From NCBI GenBank assembly GCA_964440155.1, contig CAYTRH010000071.1, forward strand, positions 1-14,397: a stretch of DNA of 14,397 nt, written 5' to 3'. The notes below the pieces were generated by a model. That model worked only from the letters and a program-made list of their open reading frames with translations, searched no databases and was not told where the DNA came from. Shown piece after piece: positions 13,333-14,397 of this stretch (position 1 is its first letter; the number at the start of each line of letters is the position of its first letter). The translations under genes were made by a program, and so were the position numbers. Source of the stretch: PFJX01 sp964440155 (GTDB lineage Bacteria; Pseudomonadota; Gammaproteobacteria; Burkholderiales; Thiobacillaceae).

Positions 13333-14397
13333 ATGCCGACTCTCGCCGAACTCGCCGCCCTGCTCGCCGCGGGCAAGACCTCCAGCGTCGAACTGTGCCA
13401 GGACTATCTGGCACGCATCGCCACGCTGAATCCGAAGCTGAACGCGTTCATCACCGTCGATGCCGAGCGCACGCTGAGCGAAGCGCGCGCCGCCGATGCG
13501 CTGCGTGCGCAGGGGCGGGCCGGCGCACTCACCGGCATACCCGTTGCGCACAAGGACATCTTCTGTGCCGAGGGCTGGCGCACGACTTGCGGCTCGAAGA
13601 TGCTGGCCAATTTCACCGCGCCCTATGACGCGCACGTGATCGAGCGCTGCAAGGCGGCCGGCATGCCCTGCCTGGGCAAGACCAACATGGACGAATTCGC
13701 CATGGGGTCGAGCAACGAGACCTCCTACTTCGGCCCGGTGCGCAACCCCTGGGACATGGAACGCGTACCCGGCGGTTCCTCGGGTGGCAGCGCGGCGGCG
13801 GTGGCGGCGCGCATGACCCCGGCCGCCACCGGCACCGATACCGGCGGCTCCGTCCGCCAGCCGGCCGCGCTGACCGGCATCACCGGGCTGAAACCGAGCT
13901 ACGGCGTGGTGTCACGCTACGGCATGATCGCGTTCGCCTCCTCGCTCGACCAGGGCGGACCGATGGCGCCGAGCGCCGAGGATTGCGCGTTGCTGCTGAA
14001 CGTGATGGCCGGCTTCGACGCGCGCGACTCCACCAGCCTGGAGCGCGCGCCGGAAGACTACACGCGCGAGCTGGCGCGGCCGTTGGCCGGGGTGCGCATC
14101 GGCCTGCCGCGCGAGTTCTTCGGCGACGGTCTGTCCGCCGATACCGCGCGGGCGGTGCAGTCCGCCATCGAAGAACTGCGCCGTCAGGGCGCGGAAACCG
14201 TCGATGTGAGCCTGCCCAACTCCGGACTTTCGGTCGCCGCCTACTACGTGCTGGCACCGGCGGAAGCCTCCAGCAACCTGTCGCGTTACGACGGCGTGCG
14301 GTACGGCCATCGCGCGGCGGAATACCGCGACCTCGCCGACCTGTACGAACGCACCCGCGCCGAAGGCTTCGGCGCCGAGGGCACGCGACGCATCATG
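13333..14397 (+). CDS. gatA: Asp-tRNA(Asn)/Glu-tRNA(Gln) amidotransferase subunit A, 3' end missing
   Basis: GatA is the amidase-signature subunit that releases ammonia from glutamine (or asparagine) and passes it to GatB. The window holds the first 355 residues of about 485 and ends mid-gene without a stop. The amidase-signature Ser-cisSer-Lys triad is complete: K74 in PVAHKDIF, S149 in VPGGSSGGSAAA and S173 in GTDTGGSVRQPA. The SYGVVSRYGMIAFASSLDQGG region (189-209, in part) and the following EDCALLLNVMAG are also typical. The ATG at 13333-13335 gives the usual N-terminus TLAEL-(A)-x-LLAAGKTSSVEL, although no ribosome site precedes it; the upstream bases are C-rich. It probably continues to gatB outside the window. 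It shares the reading frame of gatC, separated by one TGA. Confidence 0.96.
   Translation, partial: MPTLAELAALLAAGKTSSVELCQDYLARIATLNPKLNAFITVDAERTLSEARAADALRAQGRAGALTGIPVAHKDIFCAEGWRTTCGSKMLANFTAPYDAHVIERCKAAGMPCLGKTNMDEFAMGSSNETSYFGPVRNPWDMERVPGGSSGGSAAAVAARMTPAATGTDTGGSVRQPAALTGITGLKPSYGVVSRYGMIAFASSLDQGGPMAPSAEDCALLLNVMAGFDARDSTSLERAPEDYTRELARPLAGVRIGLPREFFGDGLSADTARAVQSAIEELRRQGAETVDVSLPNSGLSVAAYYVLAPAEASSNLSRYDGVRYGHRAAEYRDLADLYERTRAEGFGAEGTRRIM

Noticed and set aside
12901..13635. A 245-codon N-terminal extension of MreB
   Set aside because: The frame stays open only because of high GC. It is antisense to gatC and the start of gatA, and the ATG at 12900 gives the exact MreB N-terminus and length.
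1..14397. Mobile elements, CRISPR arrays, tRNA or rRNA genes, toxin-antitoxin or phage genes
   Set aside because: No terminal repeats, transposase or integrase motifs, spaced direct repeats or tRNA-like folds were seen; nearly all of the window is accounted for by conserved housekeeping genes.

Overview
This window is GC-rich chromosomal DNA from a Proteobacterium, most likely a Gammaproteobacterium. The evidence is gene order: mreB-mreC-mreD-mrdA-rodA-rlpA-dacA, then ybeD and lipB. This is the enterobacterial/pseudomonad elongasome and lipoate neighbourhood, with gatC-gatA diverging from mreB. I cannot place it below class with confidence. There are no mobile elements, tRNAs, rRNAs, CRISPR arrays or signs of recent transfer, and base and codon use look even throughout.

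Layout, left to right. (1) 2-706, plus strand: 3' part of a Sel1-repeat gene, cut by the window edge. (2) 737-12900, minus strand: one long co-oriented series. In transcription order it is mreB, a 185-bp spacer, mreC, mreD, mrdA (PBP2), rodA, rlpA, dacA (PBP5/6 type), a D-amino-acid aminotransferase gene (dat), ybeD, a 187-bp spacer with a plausible sigma-70 promoter, an HDOD/REC-like/GGDEF diguanylate cyclase gene, and lipB. Four junctions overlap by 4 bases (mreC/mreD, mrdA/rodA, dat/ybeD, cyclase/lipB), and dacA/dat are 6 bases apart. This suggests operon structure with translational coupling. (3) 12901-12981: divergent promoter region. (4) 12982-14397, plus strand: gatC and the 5' three quarters of gatA, cut by the right edge. 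No gene-free stretch reaches 300 bases; the largest are the 187-bp and 185-bp spacers.

How the genes work together. MreB, MreC and MreD form the membrane scaffold for the rod-elongation machine. RodA (glycosyltransferase) and PBP2 (transpeptidase) make the new lateral-wall glycan. DacA trims D-alanine from pentapeptides. RlpA is a septal/denuded-glycan lipoprotein that in some species cleaves naked glycan strands. Dat can interconvert D-Ala and D-Glu, so it could recycle the D-Ala released by DacA. YbeD and LipB belong to the neighbouring lipoate-synthesis cluster, but no lipA follows lipB here. GatCA are subunits of the tRNA-dependent amidotransferase.

Most of the window is ordinary conserved housekeeping. 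The points worth a second look are: the diguanylate cyclase gene between ybeD and lipB, with an apparently dead receiver domain; two tandem SPOR domains in RlpA; gatC and gatA lying in one reading frame separated by a single TGA and a proline/arginine-rich stretch; and an inverted repeat in the mreB-mreC spacer. I see no strong case for an undescribed multi-gene system.
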